DNA of 64,000 nt from an uncultured Phycisphaeraceae bacterium. Its GTDB lineage: Bacteria > Planctomycetota > Phycisphaerae > Phycisphaerales > UBA1924. Of this stretch, positions 17,030 to 25,311 are shown piece by piece. Within the stretch, counting starts at the first letter, position 1. Each line of letters opens with the position of its first letter. The position numbers were made by a program, and so were the translations under genes. The stretch is taken from the NCBI GenBank assembly GCA_937899905.1, contig CALCCF010000041.1, positions 1 to 64,000 on the forward strand, in the 5' to 3' direction. The notes beneath the pieces are model-generated. The model was not told where the DNA came from. It saw nothing but the letters and a program-made list of their open reading frames with translations, and did no database searches.

Positions 17030-20000
17030 CTAGAGCTCGGGCGCGAAGCCGCGGCGCATGGTGTTCTCGCAGCTCGCTCTGGGCTCGACGAACTGGAGCA
17101 GGTAGTCCACGCCGCCGGCCTTGCTGCCCACGCCCGACATGCCGAAGCCGCCGAAGGGCTGGCGGGCGACGAGGGCCCCGGTGATGCCGCGGTTGATGTA
17201 GAGGTTGCCGACCCGGAAGTCCCGCTTGGCCTTGGCGATGTGCGTTGGCTTGCGCGTGAACACGCCGCCGGTGAGCTTGTAAGGGTGGTCGTTGGCGATC
17301 TTGAGCGCCTCGTCATACGTCTTGGCGTGCATGATGGCCAGGACCGGGCCGAAGACCTCCTGGCGCGCCAGCGTCTTGTCGGGGGTCACGCCGCTGAAGA
17401 TGTGCGGCGTGATGTAGGGCTTGCCGACGCGCTCGGCGAGACCCTCGGGGACGTCCATGGCGAGCTCGAGCTTGAGGCCTTCCTGCGTTGCTGTGTCGAT
17501 GTGACGCCGCATGTTGCTGGCGGCTTCTTCATCGATGACCGGGCCGACGTCGGTGCCGGGCTCCATGGGGTCGCCGATGACCAGCGAGTTGGTGCTGGCG
17601 ACGAGTCGTCGGATGAAGGTCCGCGTGTGCTCGCCGCCGGGGGCTTGCGGGTCGACGACGATGCAGCGACTGCAGGCGCTGCACTTCTGGCCTTGGAAGC
17701 CGAAGGCGCTCAGGCGTGTGCCGAGGACTGCTTCGTCAAGATCGGCGCTGCTGTCGACGATGATGGCGTTCTTGCCGCCCATCTCGCAGACGACCTTCTT
17801 GACGTGGTGCTGCTCTTCGGGTGTCACGCCGGCGGCTTGGATGATGTCGAGCCCGACGGCCTTGCTGCCCGTGAACGCGAGGAGGGCCACGCGCGGGTCC
17901 CGCACGAGGGCGGCGCCGGTGGTCTCGCCGGGGGCGGGGCAGAAGTGCAGCGCCTCGGCGTGCGTGTGCCCGAACTCGGCGCGCATGGCGTCGGCGAGGA
18001 TATCGAACCAGACCCTCGCGATGCCGGGTGTTTGCTCGGCGGGCTTTAAGATGACGGCGTTCCCCGTGACCAGCGCGGCCGAGGTCATGCCGCAGGCGAT
18101 GGCGAGGGGGAAGTTCCAGGGCGCGATGACGACCGCGACGCCTCGGGGTTGGTACCAGGTCTCGTCGAGCTCGCCGATGAAGCGGCCCAGGCGTTGGCGC
18201 TCGAACAGGCGGACGGCCTCGCGGGCGTAATACTCGCAGAAGTCGATGGCTTCGGCGACGTCGGCGTCGGCGTTGCGCCAGTCCTTGCCGTTTTCCTTGA
18301 TGATGATGCCGCTGAGCTGGTCGCGGCGCTCACGCATGGCTTGTGCGGCGCGCACGAGGACGTTGGCCCGCTTCACCGGATCGGCATCGCGCCACCCGAG
18401 GAACGCGCGCTCTGCGGCGTCGATCATCGCGGTGGCCTGCTCGGGCGTGTGGTCGTTGGCAACGCTCGGCACACTCGCGGTCTCGATGGCGGCCGCGAAT
18501 CTGTCGCGCTGGGCCTGCTCGGCAAAGTCGCGCATCGGCTCGGTGGCGAAGGCCTTGCCGTCGCCGACGTCGGGGTGGGACACGCTGAGCTTGTGCCGCT
18601 CGGCCGCGAGCCTGTAGAGATCGTCGGCCTTGTCCTCGTCGCCGGGCTTGGGCGCGGGCTGGGCGAGGAGCGAGCCGGCGTCGGCCTCGTCGAGGAAGCC
18701 GGCCTTGAGCCAGCTCTCGTTGCTGGTGTTCTCGAGCAGTCGTCGCACGAGGTAGGCCATGCCGGGGATCATCTCGCCCACGGGCACGTACTCGCGGATG
18801 CGCAGGCCCATGTCGGAGGCGGCGTGCTTGAGCTGGTCGGCCATGCCGTGGAGCATCTGGAGCTCGATGGCGGTGCGCGGCAGCTTCTTGCTGTCGAGGT
18901 ATGCGAGCGCCGCCGCGACCGAGCGGACGTTGTGCGAGCCGAGCGCAAGCTTGACCCCGCCTCGGCCGGGCTCGAGCGCTGTCGGGCCGATGCCTTCGGC
19001 CTCAGGGGCCGTGGGGCAGGCGTCGATGAACACCTTGCACATGTCTTCAAAGCACTGGTCGGTCTGCCACTTGGTGTTCCAAACGGGGCAGGGCCAGCCT
19101 TCTTGCTCGGCGTGGATGGTCTCGCTGTCCCAGTACGCGCCCTTGACGAGACGCACGGTGACGATGCGGCCTGTGCGCTTGGCCCACTCGCTGACGCGGT
19201 GCGCATCGCTCACGCCGCTCTTGAGGTACGCCTGCATCGCAAGGCCGGCCTGGAAGTCGACGGCCTCGCAGCAGCGGAAGAACAGCTCGAGGGTGAGGTC
19301 CTTGAGCGCGAAGTGCTCCATGTCGAAGTTGACGAACACGCCCTTGTCGCGGGCGCGTTCGAGGATCGGCACGATCCTGGACATCAGGTCGGCGATGGCG
19401 CCCTCGGTGTCGATAGGGTCGGCCTTGGCGCTCAGCGAGCTGATCTTGATCGAGACGTTCGTGCGCGGAATGGCACCCAGGTGGTCGCGTTCGAGCTGGG
19501 TGTTGGGCTTCCAGCCGCTGACGCTCTCGGGCAGGTTCTCAACGAGATCGAGGTACTTTGCCTTGTAGTCCTCGGCTTCGTCATCGCTGACGCAGGCTTC
19601 ACCGAGCAGGTCGACGCTGAAGGCGATGCCGTCCTTCCAGAGCTTCTCGAGGCCGGGCAGCGCGCTCTTGGCGTCGGTGCCGGCGATGAACTTCTTGCCC
19701 ATGCCCTCGATCTGCCCGGAGATCGTCTTGGTCATCAGCCCCTTGGCGAGGCTGCCGGCCTTGAGGCCCAGGTCCATGCCGGGGGGCATGGTGACGTGTT
19801 CCTGGTCGAGGTAGTCGACGAGGTGCTCGTGCACCATGTCGCTGGTGGTGAGCACAGGGAAGGTATCGACGAAGCGGAACATCTCGACCTTGAACCCGTG
19901 GTCGCGCATCGACCAGTCCATGAGCTTGTCGGAGTAGAAGCTCTTGCTCAGCAAGCCGGCCTTGTGCTTGCGGGCCCGGTCGAGCATGTCGCGGCCGATG

Positions 20001-20164
20001 GTGTCGATCTGCGGGTTTAGGGGGTTGGGCGCCACGGTTGTGCGGCGTGGTGCGGGCCGACCATTGGGGGCTGGCGATCCCGACGCGGGCGAGGGGTGGG
20101 GGACCACCACGGTGCGCGTCGGGGCGGTCGTAGGTCGGGCGGGCTTGCGGCTGAAGATGGGCAT
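17030..20164 (-). CDS. putA: Bifunctional proline dehydrogenase / L-glutamate gamma-semialdehyde dehydrogenase PutA
   Basis: Oxidises proline to glutamate in two steps, feeding electrons first to FAD and then to NAD. The 1044-residue product has a Pro-rich N-terminal tail, a proline dehydrogenase barrel (about 60-480, with VTVRLVKGAYWDSE and LASH-like ALGSHNVRS), and an aldehyde dehydrogenase part (about 560-1030). The latter shows VVIAPWNFPLAI, FTGSKAVG, CEMGGKNAIIVD with the general-base Glu, and FGFQGQKCSACSRC with the catalytic Cys. Length fits two-domain PutA without the DNA-binding domain of E. coli PutA. It stands alone, diverging from ribF. Confidence 0.95.
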   Translation of the reverse strand: MPIFSRKPARPTTAPTRTVVVPHPSPASGSPAPNGRPAPRRTTVAPNPLNPQIDTIGRDMLDRARKHKAGLLSKSFYSDKLMDWSMRDHGFKVEMFRFVDTFPVLTTSDMVHEHLVDYLDQEHVTMPPGMDLGLKAGSLAKGLMTKTISGQIEGMGKKFIAGTDAKSALPGLEKLWKDGIAFSVDLLGEACVSDDEAEDYKAKYLDLVENLPESVSGWKPNTQLERDHLGAIPRTNVSIKISSLSAKADPIDTEGAIADLMSRIVPILERARDKGVFVNFDMEHFALKDLTLELFFRCCEAVDFQAGLAMQAYLKSGVSDAHRVSEWAKRTGRIVTVRLVKGAYWDSETIHAEQEGWPCPVWNTKWQTDQCFEDMCKVFIDACPTAPEAEGIGPTALEPGRGGVKLALGSHNVRSVAAALAYLDSKKLPRTAIELQMLHGMADQLKHAASDMGLRIREYVPVGEMIPGMAYLVRRLLENTSNESWLKAGFLDEADAGSLLAQPAPKPGDEDKADDLYRLAAERHKLSVSHPDVGDGKAFATEPMRDFAEQAQRDRFAAAIETASVPSVANDHTPEQATAMIDAAERAFLGWRDADPVKRANVLVRAAQAMRERRDQLSGIIIKENGKDWRNADADVAEAIDFCEYYAREAVRLFERQRLGRFIGELDETWYQPRGVAVVIAPWNFPLAIACGMTSAALVTGNAVILKPAEQTPGIARVWFDILADAMRAEFGHTHAEALHFCPAPGETTGAALVRDPRVALLAFTGSKAVGLDIIQAAGVTPEEQHHVKKVVCEMGGKNAIIVDSSADLDEAVLGTRLSAFGFQGQKCSACSRCIVVDPQAPGGEHTRTFIRRLVASTNSLVIGDPMEPGTDVGPVIDEEAASNMRRHIDTATQEGLKLELAMDVPEGLAERVGKPYITPHIFSGVTPDKTLARQEVFGPVLAIMHAKTYDEALKIANDHPYKLTGGVFTRKPTHIAKAKRDFRVGNLYINRGITGALVARQPFGGFGMSGVGSKAGGVDYLLQFVEPRASCENTMRRGFAPEL

Positions 20165-20299
20165 GGTCGCGTGGTGTCCTAACGCGCGAGAGCGCGGGGT
20201 GCGAGCGGATCACGGATTATACAGGGGCACGCCCCGGGCCTTCATGCCGTCCGAGGGTTGGCGGCATCGAGGCGTTCGCACGCGACGTACGATCCCGCA

Positions 20300-21301
20300 G
20301 TGCCACCTACCGAAGACCAGCCCGCTGCCCATCCAAACACGGTCCAGACTGAAGCCCCGGCCGTGCTCACGGTCGGGGTGTTCGACGGCGTCCATCTGGG
20401 GCATCGGGCCCTGATCGAGCGAGCATCAGCCATCGCCGAGCGGCACTCGGGTGGGGCGCGTGTTGTGGCCCTGGCGTTCGATCCCGCGCCAGCGGCCGCC
20501 CTGGCACCGGGCAGCGAGCCGCCGCGGCTGACGACCTTTGAGGACCGGGCCGACCTTCTCCTCGATGCCGGCGCGGACGAGGTGTTGCGGCTGACGCCGA
20601 CGCGCGAGCTTTTGGGGCTGTCGCCCGAGGCATTCGTCGACGAAGTGCTCGTGCCGCTGCGACCGCTGGCCGTCGTCGAGGGGCCGGACTTCTGCTTCGG
20701 GGCGAGGCGGGCGGGCGACGTTGGCACGCTCGCGGAACTAGGCCGGTCGCGGGGCTTTGGCGTTGATGTGGTCGGGCCAGTCGAGGTCGATCTCGATGAC
20801 CAGACGGTGGTGCCGGCGCGGAGCACGCGCGTGCGGTGGCTGCTGGAGCGCGGCCGCGTCGCCGACGCGGGTCGCGTGCTCGGGCGGGCGTACGAGCTGG
20901 CGGGCGAGGTTATGCGCGGCGACCAGCGTGGGCGGACGATCGGCTTCCCAACCGCGAACGTTGCCGTTGAGACGATGGCGCCTGGAGATGGTGTCTACGC
21001 ATGCTTTGCGACGCTCGCCGATGGCGAGGTGATTCCCGCAGCTGTCAATGTCGGTGAGCGGCCGACATTCGACGGCCTCGAACGGCGTGTCGAAGTCCAC
21101 CTGTTGGGCTATGGGCGGGCCGGCAGCGATCCTGAATATGGCTGGCCTTTGCGGCTGGCGTTTGTCTCGAGGCTGCGCGACCAGGTTCGTTTCGGATCGA
21201 TTGAAGCTCTCAAATCCCAGCTCGATCGCGATGTTGCGCGGGCGGCCGATGTTCTGGGGACGACCAGACCCGCATGGATGCAGGAGCGTGTGACCGCATG
21301 A
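20300..21301 (+). CDS. ribF: Bifunctional riboflavin kinase / FAD synthetase
   Basis: Makes FMN from riboflavin and FAD from FMN. The product has the N-terminal nucleotidyltransferase part with TVGVFDGVHLGHRALIERA and VVEGPDFCFGARRAGD, and the C-terminal kinase part with RGRTIGFPTANV and AVNVGERPTFDG. With the GTG at 20300 it is 333 residues; a TTG at 20258 in the same frame would add 14 residues, and neither has a clear ribosome binding site, so the start is uncertain. Its TGA overlaps the ATG of the next gene (ATGA), so translation is probably coupled with nrnA. Confidence 0.93.
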   Translation: MPPTEDQPAAHPNTVQTEAPAVLTVGVFDGVHLGHRALIERASAIAERHSGGARVVALAFDPAPAAALAPGSEPPRLTTFEDRADLLLDAGADEVLRLTPTRELLGLSPEAFVDEVLVPLRPLAVVEGPDFCFGARRAGDVGTLAELGRSRGFGVDVVGPVEVDLDDQTVVPARSTRVRWLLERGRVADAGRVLGRAYELAGEVMRGDQRGRTIGFPTANVAVETMAPGDGVYACFATLADGEVIPAAVNVGERPTFDGLERRVEVHLLGYGRAGSDPEYGWPLRLAFVSRLRDQVRFGSIEALKSQLDRDVARAADVLGTTRPAWMQERVTA

Positions 21302-22344
21302 GCAGCGCGATGGAAAGCGCCGTGTACGAATCGACCGTCGGGCCCGATGAGCTTGCCGAGTGGCTGCGCGGCACGAAGCGGCTGCTACTGGTCACGCACG
21401 TACGACCCGATGGCGACGCGGTGGGCAGCACGCTCTCGATCGCGAGGTGCGCTGCACAGATCGGTATTGAGGTCGGCCTGGCGTATGCCGGAGAACTACC
21501 GCCTTGGATGGGCGAGATTCTCGGTGACACACCGTGGGTGCACCTCGACGCGGGCGATCCGCCGCCGCTGTTCGATAAGTGCCTGATCTGCGATACGGGC
21601 GCGTGGGGGCAGCTCGAGCCGTATAAGCCGTGGATCGCGGGCAAGACCGACACAGTGGCGATCCTCGATCACCATCGCAGCGGCTCGCCGGAGATCTCCG
21701 AGACGCGTTGGGTCGACAGCGAGTCGGCCGCGGCGTGCGAGATGAGCGCGCAGATCTGCACGCGGCTGCTGGGTGTTGATTCAGTATCGAAGCTGCCGCT
21801 CGACGTCGCCGTGCCACTCATGCTCGGGCTCGGGACGGACACGGGTTGGTTCCGCCATCCGAGCGTCACGCCGCACGTGCTCCGTCTGGCGGCGGACTTG
21901 GTTGAGGCAGGGGCCGAGCATCCCAAGCTCGTGAAGATGACGATGCTTAGCGATCCGCCGCAGCGGCTCAAGCTGCTGTCGAAGGCGATGGCGTCGCTGA
22001 GCCTGCACGAGGATGTCGGCGTGGCGGTGATGAAGGTATCTGCGGAAGATCTGAGCAGCATCGGCGCGAGCCCGGGCATGACCAGCGGCTTCGCCGATCC
22101 GGCGCTGGCCGTTCGGAGCATCAAGGTGGCGGCGGTGCTCGTTGAGCTGCCGCCCGATGGCGCGGGGCGGTCGTTGGTCAAGATCAGCCTGCGGAGCAAG
22201 ATCGATGGGCCGGACGTGGCCAAGATCGCCGGCCAATTTGGTGGCGGTGGCCATATTCGTGCGGCGGGGGCGCGCAGCGAGTTGGGGTTGGACGGCACCG
22301 AGAAGAAGCTCCTCGAATTGCTCTCGCAGAGCGCCGAGTCGTGA
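21298..22344 (+). CDS. nrnA: DHH-family phosphoesterase, NrnA-like (oligoribonuclease / pAp phosphatase)
   Basis: The 348-residue product has the metal-binding motifs of DHH/DHHA1 phosphoesterases: THVRPDGDAVGS (His34, Asp38, Asp40), Asp99 in LICDTG, DHH at 124-126, and the C-terminal FGGGGHIRAAG substrate motif. NrnA-type enzymes degrade very short RNAs and 3'-phosphoadenosine 5'-phosphate. The pAp activity would fit the sulfotransferase remnant 1.1 kb downstream, since pAp is the by-product of such enzymes, but that link is inference. The start overlaps the ribF stop as ATGA, and its own stop overlaps the methyltransferase start as GTGA. Confidence 0.88.
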   Translation: MSSAMESAVYESTVGPDELAEWLRGTKRLLLVTHVRPDGDAVGSTLSIARCAAQIGIEVGLAYAGELPPWMGEILGDTPWVHLDAGDPPPLFDKCLICDTGAWGQLEPYKPWIAGKTDTVAILDHHRSGSPEISETRWVDSESAAACEMSAQICTRLLGVDSVSKLPLDVAVPLMLGLGTDTGWFRHPSVTPHVLRLAADLVEAGAEHPKLVKMTMLSDPPQRLKLLSKAMASLSLHEDVGVAVMKVSAEDLSSIGASPGMTSGFADPALAVRSIKVAAVLVELPPDGAGRSLVKISLRSKIDGPDVAKIAGQFGGGGHIRAAGARSELGLDGTEKKLLELLSQSAES

Positions 22345-23132
22345 GCGAGCGGGGGCCGCAGCGAGCGAAGCCCGGGCCGCCGCGATGGCAGGACGTCGCC
22401 GGCGATCCGAAAGTACGCCCGGGCAAGCGTCCGCCGATGCGGCCGATGACGACCACGCTCTGGGCGTACCCGAGCCAGCACTACGACGGCGCGAAGACCG
22501 TCCAGGGCGACAAAACGTATACGGGCGGCACGCCGAGTTGGGTGATCTGGCAGCTTCTCACTCGGTACACACGCGAGGGCGACACCGTGCTCGACCCGAT
22601 GTGCGGCGGCGGGACCACGCTGGACGTGTGCGCCGACATTGGTCGCGTTGGTGTGGGCTACGACCTTGTGCCGAGCCGGCCCGACATCAAGCAGAGCGAC
22701 GCCCGCGGCCTCCCAATGAAGGACGACTCGGCGGATTTCGTGTTTCTTGATCCGCCGTACTCGACCCACATCGATTACAGCAACCACCCCGATTGCATCG
22801 GCAAGCTCGATTCGAGCGAGGCGGCGTACTACGAGGCGATGGCGGGCGTTTTCGACGAGGTGTACCGCGTGCTCCGCGATCGGCGGTACATGGCCGTGTA
22901 CATCAGCGACTCGTGGCGGAAACAAAGGGGTGTGGCTGGTGGCGTGTTCATGCCCATAGGTTTCGAGCTCTTCGCGATGCTCCGCGAGAACTTTCGACCG
23001 ATCGATGTCGTTTGCGTCGTGCGCCGAAACTCGAAGCTTCGCCAGGGCAATCGACACATGGCGGCGGCGAAGGACAACTTCTTTATTCGGGGGTTTAACT
23101 ACCTCTTGATCTTCAAGAAGGAAGAGGCGTGA
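22341..23132 (+). CDS. DNA (adenine-N6 or cytosine-N4) methyltransferase, solitary
   Basis: The 263-residue product has the SAM-binding motif I DPMCGGGTT (85-93) followed by the catalytic motif IV LDPPYSTH (136-143), the order of amino-methyltransferases. VLDPMCGGGTTLDVCADIGRV and the C-terminal NFFIRGFNYLLIF resemble stand-alone DNA methylases; a TRM11-like RNA methylase remains possible. No restriction enzyme gene is near. The start is GTG at 22341, overlapping the nrnA stop (GTGA), and the stop overlaps the next gene the same way. The target site cannot be predicted. Confidence 0.82.
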   Translation: MSERGPQRAKPGPPRWQDVAGDPKVRPGKRPPMRPMTTTLWAYPSQHYDGAKTVQGDKTYTGGTPSWVIWQLLTRYTREGDTVLDPMCGGGTTLDVCADIGRVGVGYDLVPSRPDIKQSDARGLPMKDDSADFVFLDPPYSTHIDYSNHPDCIGKLDSSEAAYYEAMAGVFDEVYRVLRDRRYMAVYISDSWRKQRGVAGGVFMPIGFELFAMLRENFRPIDVVCVVRRNSKLRQGNRHMAAAKDNFFIRGFNYLLIFKKEEA

Positions 23133-23470
23133 TCGACGAACCGAAGGAGGACGCGGTCACACGCCTGATGCGTTGGTACGCGAGTCAGTGCGACGGTGAG
23201 TGGGAGCACGAGTACGGGCTTGGCATTGAGTCGATGGACAACCCTGGTTGGATCGTGCGGATCGACCTGGCCTACACAGGAGTCGAGCCCGCGGCTATCG
23301 AGACGCTTTCGAAGCATCGGAGCGAGCACGATTGGATTGAGTGCTCCATCAAATCCGGGTGCGCGTTCACGCCAGATGGGGAAGGCCTTGCCCATTTCGT
23401 CGGAATGGGCGGCCTGCATAATCTTGCAGAGATCATCGAGTACTTCCTTCAGCACACGTACAGCTCGTAG
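23129..23470 (+). CDS. Imm53-like (immunity protein 53 family) protein
   Basis: The 113-residue product reads LMRWYASQCDGEWEHEYGLG then ESMDNPGWIVRIDL, which is the core of the Imm53 family: the WYxSQCDGxWEHxYG box followed by xDNPGWxVxIDL. Imm53 proteins were named as predicted immunity proteins of polymorphic toxin systems, although many occur with no toxin nearby. No toxin gene is visible here. The start GTG overlaps the methyltransferase stop (GTGA), so it is the fourth gene of a translationally coupled chain. Family call is by motif memory; the role in this operon is unknown. Confidence 0.8.
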   Translation: MIDEPKEDAVTRLMRWYASQCDGEWEHEYGLGIESMDNPGWIVRIDLAYTGVEPAAIETLSKHRSEHDWIECSIKSGCAFTPDGEGLAHFVGMGGLHNLAEIIEYFLQHTYSS

Positions 23471-23491
23471 CAGAAGTGAGCGGGGCTCTGA

Positions 23492-24116
23492 ATGGATAAG
23501 CCGGTGTTCGTCGCGTCGATTCCCAAGGCCGGGACGTACTTGATGGCGGCCATTCTGGGGGAGATGGGGCTGCGCGACCTCCAGCGCCACGTGTATCCCG
23601 ACGCGTACCACGACTGCGCGCAAACCTTCTACAAGGACGGCAACAAGGGGCTGCCGACTGAGGTGCGGCGTCCGATCGAGAAGTTCGCCGAGGACGCTGG
23701 GCCGGGGGGGTTGCGGTCGGCACGTGCACTGCGGCCGACGCGAGCGGCAGGCGCTGCGAGGCTGCAACGTGGTATTCCTCGTGCGTGAGCTGCGTGAGGT
23801 CACGATCTCAGCGATGCGATTCCAAGCGCAGACCGGTCGAGATACGGACCGGTGGACCACGATCGAAGATCCGGCAGAAAAGCTGCTTGCCTACCTCGAA
23901 AAGTACGACACCGTTCTCGAGCGTGCACGGCACATGGTGGATTGGCGATGGCACGCGAGCGTCATGCTCGATTTTCGGGAGCTTCGCCGGCCCACGGTGA
24001 TCGAGCGGCTCGCGGGCTGGCTGGGTGCTCCCATCGAGGATGCTGGCGCCATCGTTCAGCGAGCGCAGTCGCGAGAGACGCTCACCAAGGTGCCCGCCGC
24101 GACGACAGGCTATTGA
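23492..24116 (+). pseudogene. Sulfotransferase-domain gene broken by two frameshifts
   Basis: From ATG 23492 the frame gives VFVASIPKAGTYLMAAIL, with the 5'-phosphosulfate loop PKAGTYL of sulfotransferases, but loses sense after KFAEDAGP. The next piece, GGVAVG, lies in the frame minus one at 23704-23721, and from 23721 another minus-one step restores HVHCGRRERQALRGCNVVFLVRELREVTISAMRFQ, the 3'-phosphate-binding part (xFLVRxxRxVxxS), to a stop at 24114-24116. One lost G in the seven-G run 23704-23710 and one lost C near 23721 would restore a roughly 209-residue enzyme. Either a decaying gene or two sequencing deletions. It follows the Imm53-like gene by 21 bp. Confidence 0.75.
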
Positions 24117-24310
24117 TCAAACGCGGCCGAGCGACTATTCATCGAAAGAGGCGGGCCAGACCTCAACCATGCCTTCGGATACGACGACTCGGCAGCAGCA
24201 CGAGGCATTGCTCTGGCGGGCTCCGCTTCAGAAGCCGGGGTCATGTAACGTTCGGACGATCTTGGTGTCCAAGACATCGCGGGCGTCGACGCGTCGCGAG
24301 CGCATCGCTT

Positions 24311-25234
24311 CTATCGACATCCTTCGTTGAAGGCGTTCTGGAACTCGAGGAAATCGAAGATCGTCAGCTGCCCGTCGTAGTCGTAGTCGGCGGAAAGATC
24401 GCCGGTATCAAAGGCGTTCTGGAAGGACAAGAAGTCCAGGAAGTTGATGTTTCCCGAGCGGTTAAAGTCGCCTCGGCACGCTAGGCCCAGGCCTTGAGGC
24501 GTAGGCGTGGTGCCTCGGTACGTCCGAATTGGCCGGCCCGTGTCGGGATTGAGGATGTGGACGATGCCCGGGATCTCGGTTAGCACGAGGTTGCCGTCGA
24601 CGTCGAACGCGAGCCCGCGCGGCACGTTGTCCATCAGGATGCCCGTGTCCAAAAATCCGACCACGAAGCCCGTCGATGGATCGATGCGGATGAGATCGGG
24701 CGTGGTTCCGCCGCCTGCCGAGGTGATCGCAAGGAACCGGTCCTCGTCGGGGCAATAGTCCATGCCGTAGATGACCGGAGAGCGCGGGGCGCCCGGAACA
24801 CGCGTCACGGCGCCGGTGGTCAGGCTGACGGTGCCCAGCCGGTTGAGATCGTCGAACCCATAGAGCCGACCGCCCGGGCCGAAGCTGAGCGAGCCGTCGA
24901 TGCCCAAGCCCGGCCCGATGTATGTCGCCCGGCCAGTGCGTGGGTCGACGGAGGACAGCCCGCGATCGCCCGACGGGGAGTTGTTCTGCACGTAGATCGC
25001 GCCGCGGCCGCTGACGGCCATGGACACCGGCGTCAGGAAGCGCGTGGGGCTTGGGTTCAGCGGGCCGATCACGTACTTGGTGCGGCCCGTGTCGCTATCC
25101 CACAGATACAGGTTGTCCGAGCCGGCGTCGACCGCCCACATCTCGTCGGCCACCGCCAAGGTTGCCACGCCGATGGCCGTGACGCTCGTGATGAACGAGA
25201 CGTTCACCCTGAGAATCTTGTCTAGCTTGCCCAT
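24311..25234 (-). CDS. Secreted beta-propeller-like protein with GC-type dockerin tail
   Basis: The 307-residue product starts MGKLDKILRVNVSF and has a signal-like hydrophobic segment ending in LAVADEMW. It then shows repeated units resembling NHL/SMP-30-like propeller blades (YLWDSDTGRTKYVIG, AIYVQNN, LYGFDD, IRIDPSTGFVV, VHILNPDTG). The end has two EF-hand-like loops, DFNRSGNINFLDFLSFQNAFD and DYDYDGQLTIFDFLEFQNAF, closing with GCR. GAGGGGG a few bases before the ATG at 25234 supports the start over the longer frame to 25321. It is the most divergent member of the minus-strand dockerin cluster. The Gly-Cys end probably serves anchoring or sorting. Confidence 0.8.
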   Translation of the reverse strand: MGKLDKILRVNVSFITSVTAIGVATLAVADEMWAVDAGSDNLYLWDSDTGRTKYVIGPLNPSPTRFLTPVSMAVSGRGAIYVQNNSPSGDRGLSSVDPRTGRATYIGPGLGIDGSLSFGPGGRLYGFDDLNRLGTVSLTTGAVTRVPGAPRSPVIYGMDYCPDEDRFLAITSAGGGTTPDLIRIDPSTGFVVGFLDTGILMDNVPRGLAFDVDGNLVLTEIPGIVHILNPDTGRPIRTYRGTTPTPQGLGLACRGDFNRSGNINFLDFLSFQNAFDTGDLSADYDYDGQLTIFDFLEFQNAFNEGCR

Positions 25235-25311
25235 AAAGCCCCCTCTCGCGCGAGGTCGCACTCGTGTCCGTTGAGGGTACTCGAAAAGGACGGGGCCACC
25301 AAATGAATTTC

